In this document: positions 36,073-49,341 of the stretch, piece by piece
Layout of the letters: every line of letters begins with the position of its first letter
Numbering within the stretch: position 1 is the stretch's first letter
NCBI GenBank assembly: GCA_011800155.1
Contig: CM022369.1
Location: 620,001-684,000 of the forward strand
DNA: 64,000 nt
Source of the DNA: Flammulina velutipes
Taxonomy: Eukaryota; Basidiomycota; Agaricomycetes; Agaricales; Physalacriaceae
Reading direction: 5' to 3'
Made by a program: the position numbers and the translations under genes
Notes under the pieces: generated by a model
Told to the model about the DNA's origin: nothing
The model's input: only the letters and a program-made list of their open reading frames with translations
Database searches by the model: none

Positions 36073-37024
36073 TTACGCCGGGAAAGAACCCAGCTTCTCT
36101 TCATGTTGTTGACTGGATGACTTGTCCTCGTCGGCCTCTGTTGCACCTTCTACCGCCCTCTGCGACCTGGTCAGCCGCTGGCGAAGACGGATAAGACCAT
36201 ACATGATGGAAAAGAGCAAGACCTCCGCCACGCCAATGCCTATGATATATGCTGCTAGCAAGGCACCTTGCTCGTTGGGATCCAAGAAGTCGTAAACTAG
36301 ATAGACAAACCAATTAATGTACTCAGCCTTGGTAACACGATATAGCTCACCATAGTACCCAATGGTACTCTTGCTGAGGTACGCCAAGCCGAGGTACAAG
36401 GCAAGGACAACAATGTCCACGGGGAGCCATATCCAACGTGGTGCGGGATTATTGGTGAAGACGACTTCGAAAAGGCAGAAGAGTGTATTGAGAGCATGCA
36501 TCGAGATGGTGCTCCAGGTCTTCACCGGACCATCAAACGATGCACCGAGAAGAACCCAATAGACAACGGTCACGATGACGGCTGTTCATGATTCAACATC
36601 AGGTCTTTGCGGAAGTTCCTCTAATCTGTTACAAAGACTCACGAAAAGAGGCGACAGTGCTCCACAACCACTCATGCGCTAACTGGAGAGCGCGTGGCCA
36701 GGTCCTTAAGAGATATTTGCGTTGGCCATCCTTCTCACGAAAGGCCCATGTTGCGGTCTGAACGCCAGATGCCCAGAACCAAGAACACAAGCCGATGTAT
36801 GTAAGATGAGTGAAATAGGAGAACCATCTATTGGTGACGTTGAAAGGTTGTACGCGTCTGATGTGTAGAACTTACGATCCAGCACCTTCATAGGCAAGGC
36901 TATAAATTAGGGTAAAAAGCGTGTAGAATGCGAGGATGAGCCGGATGCAAGCAAGAACTTTCGCCGGGATGAAGGGAGACGTGACGAAGGCATTGCCCAA
37001 GTCGAATTTGGAGGAGACAGACAT
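36073..37024 (-). CDS. Multi-pass membrane protein, rolling-stone/FAR-17a-like
   Basis: Starts MSVSSKFDLGNAFVTSPFIP. Six or seven hydrophobic spans are visible, including VLACIRLILAFYTLFTLIYS, WFWASGVQTATWAF, VVYWVLLGAS, LVNTLFCLFEVVF-type ALNTLFCLFEVVF, WLPVDIVVLALYLGLAYLS and AAYIIGIGVAEVLLFSIMYG. The pair HALN followed by a Pro-Arg/Trp loop (NNPAPRWIWLP) is shared with insect rolling-stone and FAR-17a/AIG1 proteins. The tail after the last span is charged (RLRQRLTRSQ...ATEADEDKSSS). AIG1-type relatives hydrolyse hydroxy-fatty-acid esters using Thr and His, but I cannot confirm these residues, so enzymatic activity is not claimed. Confidence 0.6.
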
Positions 37025-38707
37025 GCGGGTCGACCTGAGCGAGTGCCCGATTTAAGACCTGTCCTATGTGTGGTTATATTAGGCGTGGTCAACGAATACA
37101 AAAGCAATGCAAACCTCCTGAGAACAATGGATGGCCTTCTGGGTGGCCGTCGAGAACAATCGACCCCGCAAGATGATGGGAGAAGCAAAAGAGTGTGCGG
37201 CTGGTGCGCGGGATTTGAAATCAGAAATAGGCAGTATCAAACTGAGCGTGACTTCGCACTGTTCCTCGCGCGCTCTTTATATACTCATCTGCTTCGCCTC
37301 CACGCGGTCTCAATACGGTTGTGTAGGACTGCCTGTACATCTCAGGAAGTTGTTGACATCTTGATGGTAACAGATACACGAATGTCAGACTGCCTCCCGC
37401 ATCTGTAGATCAACTCTACTGCAGCCCCCATCCTCTTCTGTTTGGCCGCCACCGTGCTCCTTGTTCTCTCTTGGTCTCCGCGTGTATGTGACCAATTCCC
37501 CACGGTCGAAAGAGCTCCCAGGTATTGAGTATATGATTCAAGAGTGCCCGTTAATCGTCCTACTTCCCGCATTGCCATACCCATTGTGCATTGGGATTGC
37601 AGTGTCATCTCATTGTGTACACAAGTACACTACTTCACGCGGCGCCGCTATCAACCCTCCCTCCGCCATCTCGGCTTTATGACCATCGAAGAAACTGACT
37701 GATGCATCCTACATCGTCCGGCAGTGAATGACTATGAATTTTACTAAGTATAACACCTGGTGAGTGAAATTGTTTCCCCGTGCTTAATACAATCAGACCC
37801 AACGACCCAGACGATGTGGCGCCAGCACTATTGCGGCATTCCCACTCTACCTGATGTTCCTAATAGCTTTAACCTTTCTAATCGTCAAGCTCTTGTTTTC
37901 TAAGTTTGACTGCTACTAGCTCGTCTGCGACTACGTCGCGACTGGAAATTCTTGGAACCCATTGTCTACTCTCTGACATACGGATGCTCTGATAGCGCGT
38001 GTTTTCACGGCTTCGTACTCGTGCTCGCATTTTATGTATTCGAAAACACAAGTGGCACCACTGACCCTCTTGGCCGCCTGTTACCTCTAAAATTCAAACT
38101 TCCATATCGCCATATGTACACGGAGGGAACTTTTGACCCATGTGGGTTTCATGGACGGATACGGCAGGACCATAGGACCGTCTACTACTACCTCGTCACT
38201 TTGTCTGTCAGTTGAGCTGACCTAGATGTAGAAATCTCGCTCTCTGCACCATTTTGGCTTCAATAATCAATCTAGCGCCCTATCCAGTCCACCTCGTCCT
38301 CTGATACTCGTGCTTGTATCATCCAGAACAATCTTAGAGTGGTCATCTGTGGCTGACGGCCCGTTCGACCCACACAGCTTGCAACGGGGCGGGTAGAATG
38401 CTACTAGTGGGCCGGACACCGGGACGGCTCATCCGTTGGATGCATCAAAGCGTCTAGTCGGGACTCGTCACTCATAGTCTCAGAGACACGGTATTGGGAG
38501 AATGCGCGATTATACTAGATCTTCAATGATGACGAAGCAGAGCGACCTAGAGTACACTTAGACTAGTCCTCGACTTTTTACTCAAAAAACATATTTTTAA
38601 CTCCGAGTGAGATTTGATAGATCTCGGACGCCCCTATATTGGCGATCAGATAAAAGGCTTGCTTTGAACCATCGCCTAGTCCCTTTTCAAACACTTGTTA
38701 TTTTACA
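37025..38707. other. Long intergenic stretch, no gene seen
   Basis: About 1.7 kb with no supported gene. Frames such as 37043-37408 and 37952-38215 (plus) show no family motif and no matching splice sites. It holds the promoter of the membrane-protein gene on the left and of the epimerase gene on the right; a TATA-like GATAAAAG sits about 60 bases upstream of the epimerase ATG. Confidence 0.4.
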
Positions 38708-40203
<1,496 letters not shown>

Positions 40204-40309
40204 ATCAGTAATTCATACATGAGTATTCGGACTATCGCGACGTTGTAAGATAGATTTATTGGATAGGACATGCTATATTCTCTTTATTCCGTAGACATAT
40301 CTTAAGATA

Positions 40310-40344
40310 AGGTAGAGCTCGTGCGGAACCACTGACATCACATG
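40310..40344 (+). repeat. Left terminal inverted repeat of the MITE-like element
   Basis: Reads AGGTAGAGCTCG... and pairs with 40563-40597; differences at positions 7, 13 and 33 of the repeat, all transitions. Confidence 0.75.
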
Positions 40345-40562
40345 ATACGTGACATTGCGTGACTGGGCCAAATGCCGAGCCCGCAAGGCAGCCATCTCGG
40401 GGACGAAATCACTTAATCCACTTCCAAATAACAAAAGTCCGCAAATCTGGCTCAGTTAAGGTCTAGGTATGGGTCTTATTGAGGGCCTGACTGAGGCAAA
40501 TGTTCCATTTTCTGCATATTCGGAGAGTTCAAAGCCAATAAGGCAAAATGTCACGCTGTGAC

Positions 40563-40597
40563 CACGTGATGTCAGTGGTTCCGCGCGAGCCCTACCT
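40563..40597 (-). repeat. Right terminal inverted repeat of the MITE-like element
   Basis: Its reverse complement reads AGGTAGGGCTCG... and pairs with 40310-40344. Similarity weakens inward beyond 35 bases, where short blocks such as GTGACATT still recur. Confidence 0.75.
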
Positions 40598-40891
40598 TAC
40601 TTGAATTCAATCCCATCAATACAATTAATAAGTGCGCCACATCTTGTGTACTGCTTCCTGCCTTTGTCAGTAAGGATGTTGACTATCGTATGTATTAAAG
40701 AAAGCGACTGTAGTATTTGTGAGCCTATTCAGTGTTGGGTTCACAAAATTATCCTTCACTGTATGATTCGTATTCAGATGCCGTGATGCCGTGTGCCGGA
40801 ATATTCCGTAACTGCACAATTAAGGTTCAGCCATCGTCCTGGCAGGAAAAGTTATACTTACCGCCGTGCTCGACGACTTCAAGACATCAAT

Positions 40892-41723
40892 ATGGGTGAG
40901 TTATACCCGGAAACGCTGCCTTCGTGCCCTCTGAACACCTATGTATTCTAGTTCGCTACGCCGCTGCCGCCACTGCCGCCAACCCCGAAAAGAGTGCGTT
41001 ACAAACACCCCGCCCAATGAACTTGTCATTGACGATTGTTCGCAGCCGCCCGCGCGAGGGGCGAATACCTCCGGACTCACTTCAAGAACATGCGGGAAGT
41101 TGCGGCTGCTCTCACTGGTGCGTAACGAATCTATAAAGGAATGCATACCTGATGAAGATCTTGTAGGTCTTAAGTTGACGAAGGCATACACCTACCTCTC
41201 TGATGTTAGCGACCACAAACAAATCATTCCTTTCCGCCGATTCGCTGGAGGTGTTGGACGAGCAAGCCAGGCAAAGCAGTTCAAGGCCACTCAGGGTATG
41301 TACATCAACTAGCCGTCTCATCTCGCATACTCAGCATCGCAAATACATCAGGTCGGTGGCCCGAGAAGTCTGTCAAATTTGTCGTCCGTCTCCTCAAGAA
41401 TGCCGAATCGAACGCTGACGCCAAAAACATTGACGTGGAAGACTTGACGATCAAGAACATCGTTGTACAGCAAGCCCCGGTTCGTAAACTAACTTCGTTT
41501 TTCCTGTATCATTGTCGCTGATTGGCTGTTTCAGAAAACTCGCCGTCGCACTTACCGTGCTCACGGTCGCATCAATCCTTACCAGGGCCACCCTTGCCAT
41601 GTCGAGATTATTCTGGTCGCACCTAACGAGGAGGTTGAAAAGACCGCTGAGAAGTCTTCGGCGCTAGTGGGCCTTAACAGGCGGCAGGTCGCCAGGAAAC
41701 GCATTGAGGCTGGCCGGGCGTAG
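40892..41723 (+). CDS. 60S ribosomal protein uL22 (L17)
   Basis: Large-subunit ribosomal protein that lines the exit tunnel. The coding part of the first exon is only four bases: ATGG at 40892-40895, followed by an intron to TTCGCTACGCC, giving [15 protein letters not shown]. Later exons give [100 protein letters not shown] and [18 protein letters not shown], ending KRIEAGRA with TAG at 41721-41723. All signature blocks of the eukaryotic protein are present and in order. Several short introns, a common arrangement in fungal ribosomal protein genes. Confidence 0.95.
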
Positions 41724-42133
41724 ATGTATGTTTCTATTGTATGGTTGTATGATCTTATGCCTACGACATGCACTCCCTTCTGCGTTGGCGAAGTATCAAA
41801 TTCACCATTGTAAGTAGAGTTCTGGTTGCGATATATACCACCAGCAACTTGTAGAGCATAGAGTGAGGCTGCTCTTAATCGCCTTCGTCGAGATCCTTTG
41901 GGAAAGTATTGAAGTTTATGGAATTGTCGAGCAAAACAAGGAAAAGTAGATACTATACATCCATCCATAAGTTTAACAATATACGTACAGCGAAACAAAA
42001 TCGAAGAAGGGGTAGTAGTCATAAAACGCACAGCGAAGAATGCATAGTAAAATGAGTTGTAAGTACTTCCATCCGAATCCTGCAATGATAGTACAGAGGA
42101 AAGATTGAGATGCAAAGATTGCCTCTGGGGCGT
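41724..42133. other. Intergenic between convergent genes
   Basis: Holds the 3' flanks of the ribosomal protein and chitin synthase genes. An open frame at 41579-42115 on the minus strand overlaps the ribosomal protein exons and is not supported. Confidence 0.45.
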
Positions 42134-45100
42134 TTAGTGCCCGAATAGACGGAAAATAAGGTATAGAAAGGATCCGCTGAAACGAATCGCTGATAGGCCA
42201 GCCCTAAAAAAGGTTCAGCCTCCGATTCTAACACGAGGACAGAGACAACTTACAGTGCGATGAACAAAAAACTGAGGTATGGGTTGAATGCTCCACCTTC
42301 AGTCTCAAAGTTATCCGCCACCCATTCAGTGAATGCGGTTGACGTGAAGACGACGATCATGACCCTGTCAAACAAGATGGTATCAGAACCACCTCGACTA
42401 AAACAGAACCGAAACATATCCACGTACATGTTAGATCCCACCCACGCCAACACTACGTTCGTCCGACTGTTCCTATCATGATCGGCCTGTTTCGTCGCCG
42501 CATCACGATGTTCCTTCTCTTCAGCGGGTTTCTGTCTCAGTGAACTACGCGCGGCGCTCCAGAGCTGGTCGACGTCCTCTCGCGCTGTAGGGATCTCGAC
42601 CTCCATCATCTCCTTGCCACCTTCACCCTTGACTTTCTTTGCTCCACCGAGGTCTTTGGACGAACCATTATCTCCTTTGGTTCCCCAGGTTACATCGTGA
42701 AGATTGCACATTGCGTACATCACTACGGAGTGATGTATTAGTGAGAAAAATCAGCAGCAGATCGTGAAACTTACTCAGAATGTTAACATCTGCGACGATA
42801 CATTCAGCGCAAAATCGAAGATCAACGAAGGCGGACTTACATGAGGGAAGGAAAAACATGTACTGGATGAAGCTGGTGAACATGTGCCAGGGCTCGAAAT
42901 GCATGAACGAGCTGATGAAGTAGAGACCGTAAGTTGCAGTCAACGAGATCATAATATCCTGAAGAGCTGGAGTGGTCCGAACGAGTCTTCAGAGATTAGG
43001 ATTAGCGAGCCATTCAAGTGTTGAGTGTGAAAGACTGACTCGGGAAAGTTTGACCATCCCTCAACAGTATGTGGCACCGCGAGATACACTGTCCAACCAG
43101 CGCACCATAATGTAATGATGTTACACAGTCCGAACAAGATGATGGCTATGATGTATGTCCACTTCGAACCTTGCGGCCGATTGCCCAAGGAACACACGAG
43201 GACCACGAAGAGTAGCGCAATGTAAAGTTTCAGGAAGACTTCGAAAACTATCCGACCAGCATTCTGGCTGAGGAAGTTGAATGCATTGCTGCTCGAATTT
43301 GCCGTTGCCGATGATACCAACTACACATATCGGTCAGTCGAAAGCATAGAAACCAGAAGGAAATACTTACGAAGAAGAAAGCCAGATAGAAGTTGGCTAG
43401 CGATGTCCACGTGAATATGAGTTGGATCGCATTATAGATGAATTCGACTGTTAGGATAATCTTTCTGAAGAAGTTTTGGCCTGATGTCCAGATCCTGAAC
43501 CAGAAGACAGTTGCATGGATCGAAGCGAAGAGGGATCCGTTCAGCCATCGACGACGCTGAGAGATGAATTCGGGGACGGTGGAGGGAACATCGGTAGATG
43601 CTTTGGCACTCTTCACGTACTTGAGCGTCCAGCCCTCCTTCTTCTTGGTCACGATTTCGAAGCAGAGAATACGATCTTCTGCAAGGTACATGTTCCGTTC
43701 AAACAAGCCTGCATCGCTCGAGGATCCGTGCATGGCTTCACCCTTGAAGTAAGACGCGAGTGGTCCTTTTCCGTCGGAGCCGTTCTGTAGGGCCTTATAG
43801 CGATAAGCGCTGAATGCGCCAGGAAGCACGCTGATATAGCCGAAGACACTTTCGAGAGGCTTGTCGAGAATGTTGGAAATCTTGTACTCAAAGTTCTGAG
43901 AAGCGGCAAGTGGACTTGACAAAAGAAGAGAGCATCCACGGCCAACGTCGACACAAATCCTATGGTTGAGATGTTAGAACTAACGCTGAATTGATAGAAC
44001 GATTTCTTACTCTCCGCAAGCGCCGCCGACATGTTTGTGCTTGTCGAAACATTTCCATAGCTCGTAGATAGAGGTACCTGTCGGCTTAGTGCCGACATCG
44101 AGGAGAATGCAGACATTGGGTTTTATCAAAGGACCAAAGGCGTTGAAGAACCACCGGTGGCTGTTTAGTTTCTTCTTGTTCTGCTCCTTGAGGCAGAACA
44201 GAACCTGCACCGGACATGTCCCCTGAGCCACCTCGCCAGTCTCAGTGACGATGACGCTCGAGGTATACTCAAAGATATGGGCAGTCACGTCCTTGCCTCC
44301 GACGGAATCTTTAGCGATACCGTCTTGGTAGACACCCATCTGAATGAGGACATCAGTCTGGTGAATCTAAGGAGAGTAAATGTGTGAACGACGTACCAAG
44401 CTAAGAACCTGTAGAGTCCGCTTGTTCACCTTGTTGCGTCCGTCGGACACAACGCAGACCACGACTTTGGTCCAGCCCTGGGGACCCCACATCTTGGACT
44501 TGCTTCGACTGCACAAATGTGCGACATTCTTGATTACACTAATCCGGACCAATCAGAACTGGATGACGGTGAAACTCTTGGGGGCAACTCACGCATTCAT
44601 CGTCTTGGTAAACAAGATTTCGTCCTCGTTGTACATGGTCATGACAATGAAGAGCTCCGTGTGGCGGCCGTATAAGTACGGTCGGAGAGAGTATTTTGAC
44701 TTGAGGAAGTCGTCGGGATCGCACGTAGCGGCGGTATAGCGCATCTTGGTCATTTCTTCCTCATTGGCGTGGGAAGCAGGCACAATGTGAGTGGGAACGT
44801 CGACATCGAGGACCAAATTGCCTTGGAAAAGTTCTACTTGGCGGACGGAGCGTCGCTTCATCATCTTCTCCCTTGCGACAGAGTATCCTGCACTGCTTGG
44901 GTGGTGATACATTCCTGGGCGAGCGGGAGGAGGATAATTCTGCTGGTAAGGCATGTCGGGGACCGGCGGGATAGGTTGGTTCATTTCGTATGGATTGAGG
45001 TGTACCTGCGAGCCGCCGTAGCCGCTCTGGAACGATTTGGCGGATTTGGTCTCCCAGTTGGATTGGTTATCATAGTCGTCGTATGAGTTCTGCTGGGGAG

Positions 45101-45221
45101 GGTAGTCGACAACACCAGTGTTGCCGTACGTGGTATGCTGGTTGTTATAGGTATCTTGGGGGCCGTAATTTGGGGCTGGCTGCGAGTGATATTGATCGTT
45201 GTTCGGTTGACGATAAGCCAT
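42134..45221 (-). CDS. Chitin synthase, division 1 (class I-III)
   Basis: Plasma-membrane enzyme that polymerises GlcNAc from UDP-GlcNAc into chitin. The N-terminus is Tyr/Pro/Gln-rich ([15 protein letters not shown]). Then [57 protein letters not shown] [30 protein letters not shown], the acid residues of [15 protein letters not shown] and the product-binding QRRRWLNGS. Multiple C-terminal spans follow. The last exon, joined at about 42250/42203, reads [20 protein letters not shown] and stops at 42134-42136, a typical family ending. No myosin motor is attached, so it is not class V/VII. Exact class I, II or III needs a tree. About eight introns. Confidence 0.94.
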
Positions 45222-47158
45222 ATCCGACGAAAGAAAACGCGCTAGGCGTAGACGGCGAGGTTTGTTTAGAAGAGAATGGACGGGCAGTGTATGCCCAAAA
45301 AGAACGAGGTGGAGTCGGTCGGGATGGTGGTAGGAAAGATACGAGCTTCGGCGTCTGTAGTTTCCACGTGCCTACCAAACAACACGATAGATCGATTTTC
45401 AATGCATCGTTTTCGATTCCGTCCTAATATTGGAACATTAATAGTGTTGTCTGTGTTGCAATATGTGATACAAGAGTCGCAATACGTCCGCTAATAATAG
45501 TAGGACACGCAGCAAGTCTGAGTACTCGAATATTTACACCGTTTGCGCGAGAGTATGTAATGAATTATTGATGCCATGCCAGTGATGGATTTAAAATAAT
45601 ACCAAGCCTGAGCCAGTCTGCCAGACGATCGGAACGTCCCGCTGGGTCGGCACTAAGTACTACTTGAAGCCTAAGTACGAGAGGTAGGAAACCAGGATAT
45701 GTAGGCAGGGCAAGGGAGCATACACGAGTACAGCCAAAAGGGGCACAGGTCTCCGTCAACGGAATCTCGCTGTCCTTTGCTGTGTAAGGTGACCGCCAGG
45801 CGTCACCAAGGTTGAGAGTACCAAGTACCTACTTTGAAAGATGACGAAGCGACTGATAAGAAAATGAGCTGGGCCTTGAGAACATGCATGCTAGAGCATA
45901 CAAATGATGCATGGTATCACCAAAGGTTGAGGTATGAGAACGCATCGCGCTGCGACAAGGATATATTTCGGCTTGATAAGTCTTTCAACCAGCAGGCCCA
46001 TGCCGCAAAGATATGTCCCGGTAGTACTGTACTAAGATCTACAGGATATCCATCACAGACGTGATAGAACAGGAAGATAAGACATAGTAGAGGTGATAAT
46101 GCATGGCTGAGGATCGTTCGCGGAGCCGGGCGTCTAAGAAGCAAAGTATAATATTGATAGGGAGGCTGAGGCTGCATCATGACGTCGGACGACGAATGGA
46201 TTGAAAGCAGGCTTGTCTCTGCCTACTCCGAGCCGCTAGGAAGGCGGAAGGGTCTAGTTAACGTCATTTGAATAGCTCCTCGACCAGGCGCTTCGAAGAT
46301 GGCGAAGATAATCAGAGCCTTAGACCGCGAAATGAAATCGACAAGACACGCCAGGTATGTAGATACACCGGGCTCGAGAAACCGTCTGACAAGGACCAAG
46401 GTCTTTCTTTGTTCAGGAGAAAGAGTACAGGTTATCTGATGCTCCAGAAGCGACGTCGTAGTCCTAGACAGTCCATCGATTCTTGACAGTCCAGGGCTGG
46501 GAATTTAAGAGTGTTCCGTCTATCTGAGAGAGCAGGATAGAGAAGCTACAATAATGTTAGGACTCTGAGGCGAACAAGTTGCACAGAAATGAATGATTGG
46601 CCAGCGCTGCCCGGCGGTTAGACCGAGTCGGACAAAAGGAAGTCGAGAAGGCGTAGGCAGGGATCTGAGCGGAGTTTGAATTGCATCGCTTATGCCGAAT
46701 TCGCACGAGGCTCCTCTTGTTCAACGACTGCCCCATCCTCTAACGTCCTAATCCTCACCGCTTTTTCCTCTTTGAATCTTGTCTCTTTTTCCTTATTTTC
46801 CTTTGCTATTGGTGAGTCTCGCTTGTTCGCTCAGTAGCGTGCTGGTGAGGTTGACGACGGTGGGGTCATCGCCCCATCTTTGTCATCCTCGTGGTGGCGA
46901 GGTGTACCCAACTCAACATGAGACATCCGTACGGTCTTTGGATCAAAGGATAGCCTAGGAGTGGGCGGCGGGAGACGCTGGCACGGCGCCCGGACCACCT
47001 GGCGTGTCGTCGTTTCAGGTCAACAGCCTTTGGTTACGTGTAGACCTCGCTGCCACCAGCCCTCAGCCAAAACCCCTCATATTTGCCTCTCTTCCTCATA
47101 CCACCTCTATCATCACCGCTAACAACTCTCACAGCTTCTTGTTCAGATTTCTTAAGAC
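45222..47158. other. Divergent promoter region, no gene seen
   Basis: About 1.9 kb between the chitin synthase (minus) and casein kinase (plus) starts. Pyrimidine-rich runs near 46730-46800 precede a candidate leader intron. Open frames at 45834-46064, 45917-46180 and 46268-46486 lack any signature. Length fits two well-regulated promoters. Confidence 0.4.
46812..47018 (+). other. Candidate intron in the casein kinase 5' leader
   Basis: A strong donor (GGTGAGTCTC) at 46812 and an acceptor (CGTTTCAG) at 47018 lie after a CT-rich, promoter-like run and upstream of the kinase ATG at 47159. Leader introns are common in highly expressed basidiomycete genes. Transcript data would be needed to confirm it. 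Confidence 0.35.
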
Positions 47159-48402
47159 ATGGCAGACACGGGCTCTCACAGACTGGACTTGCGAGTGGGC
47201 GGCAAATATAGACTGGGCAAAAAGATTGGCTCTGGCTCTTTTGGTGCGTCCATGCCATCCTATTTTCCTGCGTACTAGTCACTAACGTCAACCAGGTGAT
47301 ATCTACCTGGGAATTAACATAATTTCAGGGGAGGAAGTCGCCATCAAGCTCGAGTCCGTCAAGGCCAAGCACCCCCAACTTGAGTACGAGTCGAAGGTTT
47401 ACAAGACCCTCGCTGGCGGCGTCGGCGTTCCCTTCGTCAGGTGGTTCGGTACAGAATGCGACTACAACGCCATGGTCCTCGACCTACTGGGGCCCTCTCT
47501 CGAAGATTTATTCAACTTCTGCAACCGCAAATTCAGCCTGAAGACCGTTCTCCTTCTCGCTGACCAGCTGGTACGTACATACTTCAATCGCCTCCGTCAA
47601 GACGGTACTGATGCGCCACGATCAGATCTCGCGTGTCGAATACATCCATTCCCGCAACTTTATTCATCGCGATATCAAGCCCGACAACTTTCTAATGGGC
47701 ATTGGCAAGCGGGGCAACCAAGTCAATGTCATCGACTTTGGTCTGGCCAAGAAGTTCAGAGACCCCAAGACCCACCTCCATATCCCATACAGAGAAAACA
47801 AGAACTTGACCGGCACTGCCCGTTACACCTCTATCAATACTCATCTCGGTGTCGAGCAGGCCCGCAGAGACGACCTCGAATCGCTCGCCTACGTGCTCAT
47901 GTACTTCCTTCGCGGCGCGCTTCCCTGGCAAGGTCTGAAGGCTGCCACGAAGAAGCAGAAATACGACCGTATCATGGAGAAGAAGATGACCACGCCCACC
48001 GACCTTCTCTGTCGGGGGTTTCCAAACGAGTTTGGCATCTTCCTCAATTATACTCGTGCCCTGCGCTTCGATGACAAGCCCGACTACTCGTACCTGCGCA
48101 AGCTGTTCCGAGACCTCTTTGTTCGAGAGGGCTATCAGTATGACTACGTTTTCGACTGGAGTGTCCAGCGTGGAGCCCAGGACGATAACTCTGCTGGTAC
48201 TTCCAAGGCTGGTGGCCGCAGGAAGGTCGTTCAGGAGGAAGATGAGCACCGAGCGAGCGACAGGATGTAAGGTCTATTAAACCATTTCGAGGGAAACGTT
48301 TACTAATCTATGCCCAGGTTGCGCTCGCACACTCGCCAGGCCCAGCAGGTCCCCGGTGCTGTTGGCCAGCAGAGGACTAGCAGGCGAGAGGATGTCTGGT
48401 AA
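47159..48402 (+). CDS. Casein kinase I (delta/epsilon, Hrr25/Hhp1-like)
   Basis: Ser/Thr kinase of the CK1 family, acting in DNA repair, vesicle transport, meiosis and clock control in various eukaryotes. Starts [20 protein letters not shown]. Kinase features: GSGSFGDIYLG (glycine loop), [16 protein letters not shown] (catalytic Lys), [41 protein letters not shown] (DFG) and the CK1 signature [15 protein letters not shown]. Also [17 protein letters not shown]. The C-terminal tail after the kinase is short ([17 protein letters not shown] joined over an intron to [13 protein letters not shown]) and ends REDVW with TAA at 48400-48402. No C-terminal Cys pair for lipid attachment, which separates it from the Yck1-type membrane kinases. 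Four short introns. Confidence 0.95.
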
Positions 48403-49341
48403 TTGACTAACTAGTTCTTTGGAGGAGTTTTTTCGGGTCGGGGGCTGAGCAATTGGGGGCGGAGGGCAGGTGCAATGTTTGCTCAGAAGGGTTTGGTTGG
48501 TACTGTTGGTGTGGCTGGTTGCTCGGCCTTGTGGCTGTACGCACATGGAGATGCTTTCCGGGGAGCGCGGGGAGGAGCACAAGAATATTCGGTTGGGGCA
48601 CGCCCGGTCACGTCTATTCCTGCGAACCGGCTTCAACTCCTTCTATCATTCAACATCTTCGCCGTTCGCAACCGGGGCGCTCTCATGCACGCACGTCTTC
48701 ATCACTACACATCATCCAATCCGCGACGTGCTTCTAATTGTATGGACGCTTTTTCTTTTCAGGCTGGACCGGGTAACCAAGTAATTGGTCTATGGCCAGC
48801 TGCTTCTCCCTCTTCTTACCTACAGATTTCCCCGTTCCATTTTGCGCCCGTACAGTCATGTCTTCATAAATCCCTCATCCTTCCATATATATATTAGCTA
48901 CAGCTTTGACGACACGTACACATTCCTTCATCCTTTTCCTGTTCCTGGCTTATCCCTTTGTTGTCCTTTTATTCCCCCGCCTCGTCGATATAGAACGAGG
49001 GTGCGTGGGATGAAAGAGGGCGTCGCGTCTGTGGTGGATCGTACGGGACCATCATTCAGGAGTTGTGGGTTCGGGAAGGAGAAACATGCACGTCGTCTCA
49101 TTTCGTATCCTCAGCTTGTCGTACCTTCACCCTGGCGCGGTCTTTTGTCGACGTATATATTGTGCCAGCCTGGTCCTGTGACATTGTAACGATTATTAAA
49201 TACAGAAAACATATTGTGCCCTTGGTTATCATGGTTAGCGCCATATGGCTCCTGTAACATGAACAGATACACAATCAACAATCCTCAAGTACGTAGATAC
49301 AATTGATAAAGATACAAGCTATGTCTCTGCACGACGCCTGC
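48403..49341. other. Intergenic between convergent genes
   Basis: About 0.9 kb past the kinase stop. The frame 48475-48897 (plus) would code for 140 residues without any known feature and more likely lies in a long 3' untranslated region. Confidence 0.4.

Larger units (their letters stand above)
40310..40597. mobile_element. MITE-like element with TA target duplication
   Basis: A 288-base stretch bounded by near-perfect inverted repeats: the first 35 bases (40310-40344) match the reverse complement of the last 35 (40563-40597) at 32 positions. The outermost bases are AGGTAG...CTACCT. A TA dinucleotide flanks each side (40308-40309 and 40598-40599), as expected for insertion of a Tc1/mariner-type or similar non-autonomous element. 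The interior has no open frame of note. It sits between the epimerase gene and the ribosomal protein gene. Confidence 0.7.

Noticed and set aside
37952..38215. 87-residue plus-strand frame in the long gap before the epimerase gene
   Set aside because: No family signature and no neighbouring exons; length is expected by chance.
45917..46180. 87-residue minus-strand frame with a hydrophobic segment, as a possible small secreted protein
   Set aside because: The hydrophobic part is in the middle and not at the N-terminus, there is no Cys pattern, and no promoter or splice support.
48475..48897. 140-residue frame after the casein kinase gene
   Set aside because: No known domain, biased composition and position fit a long 3' untranslated region.
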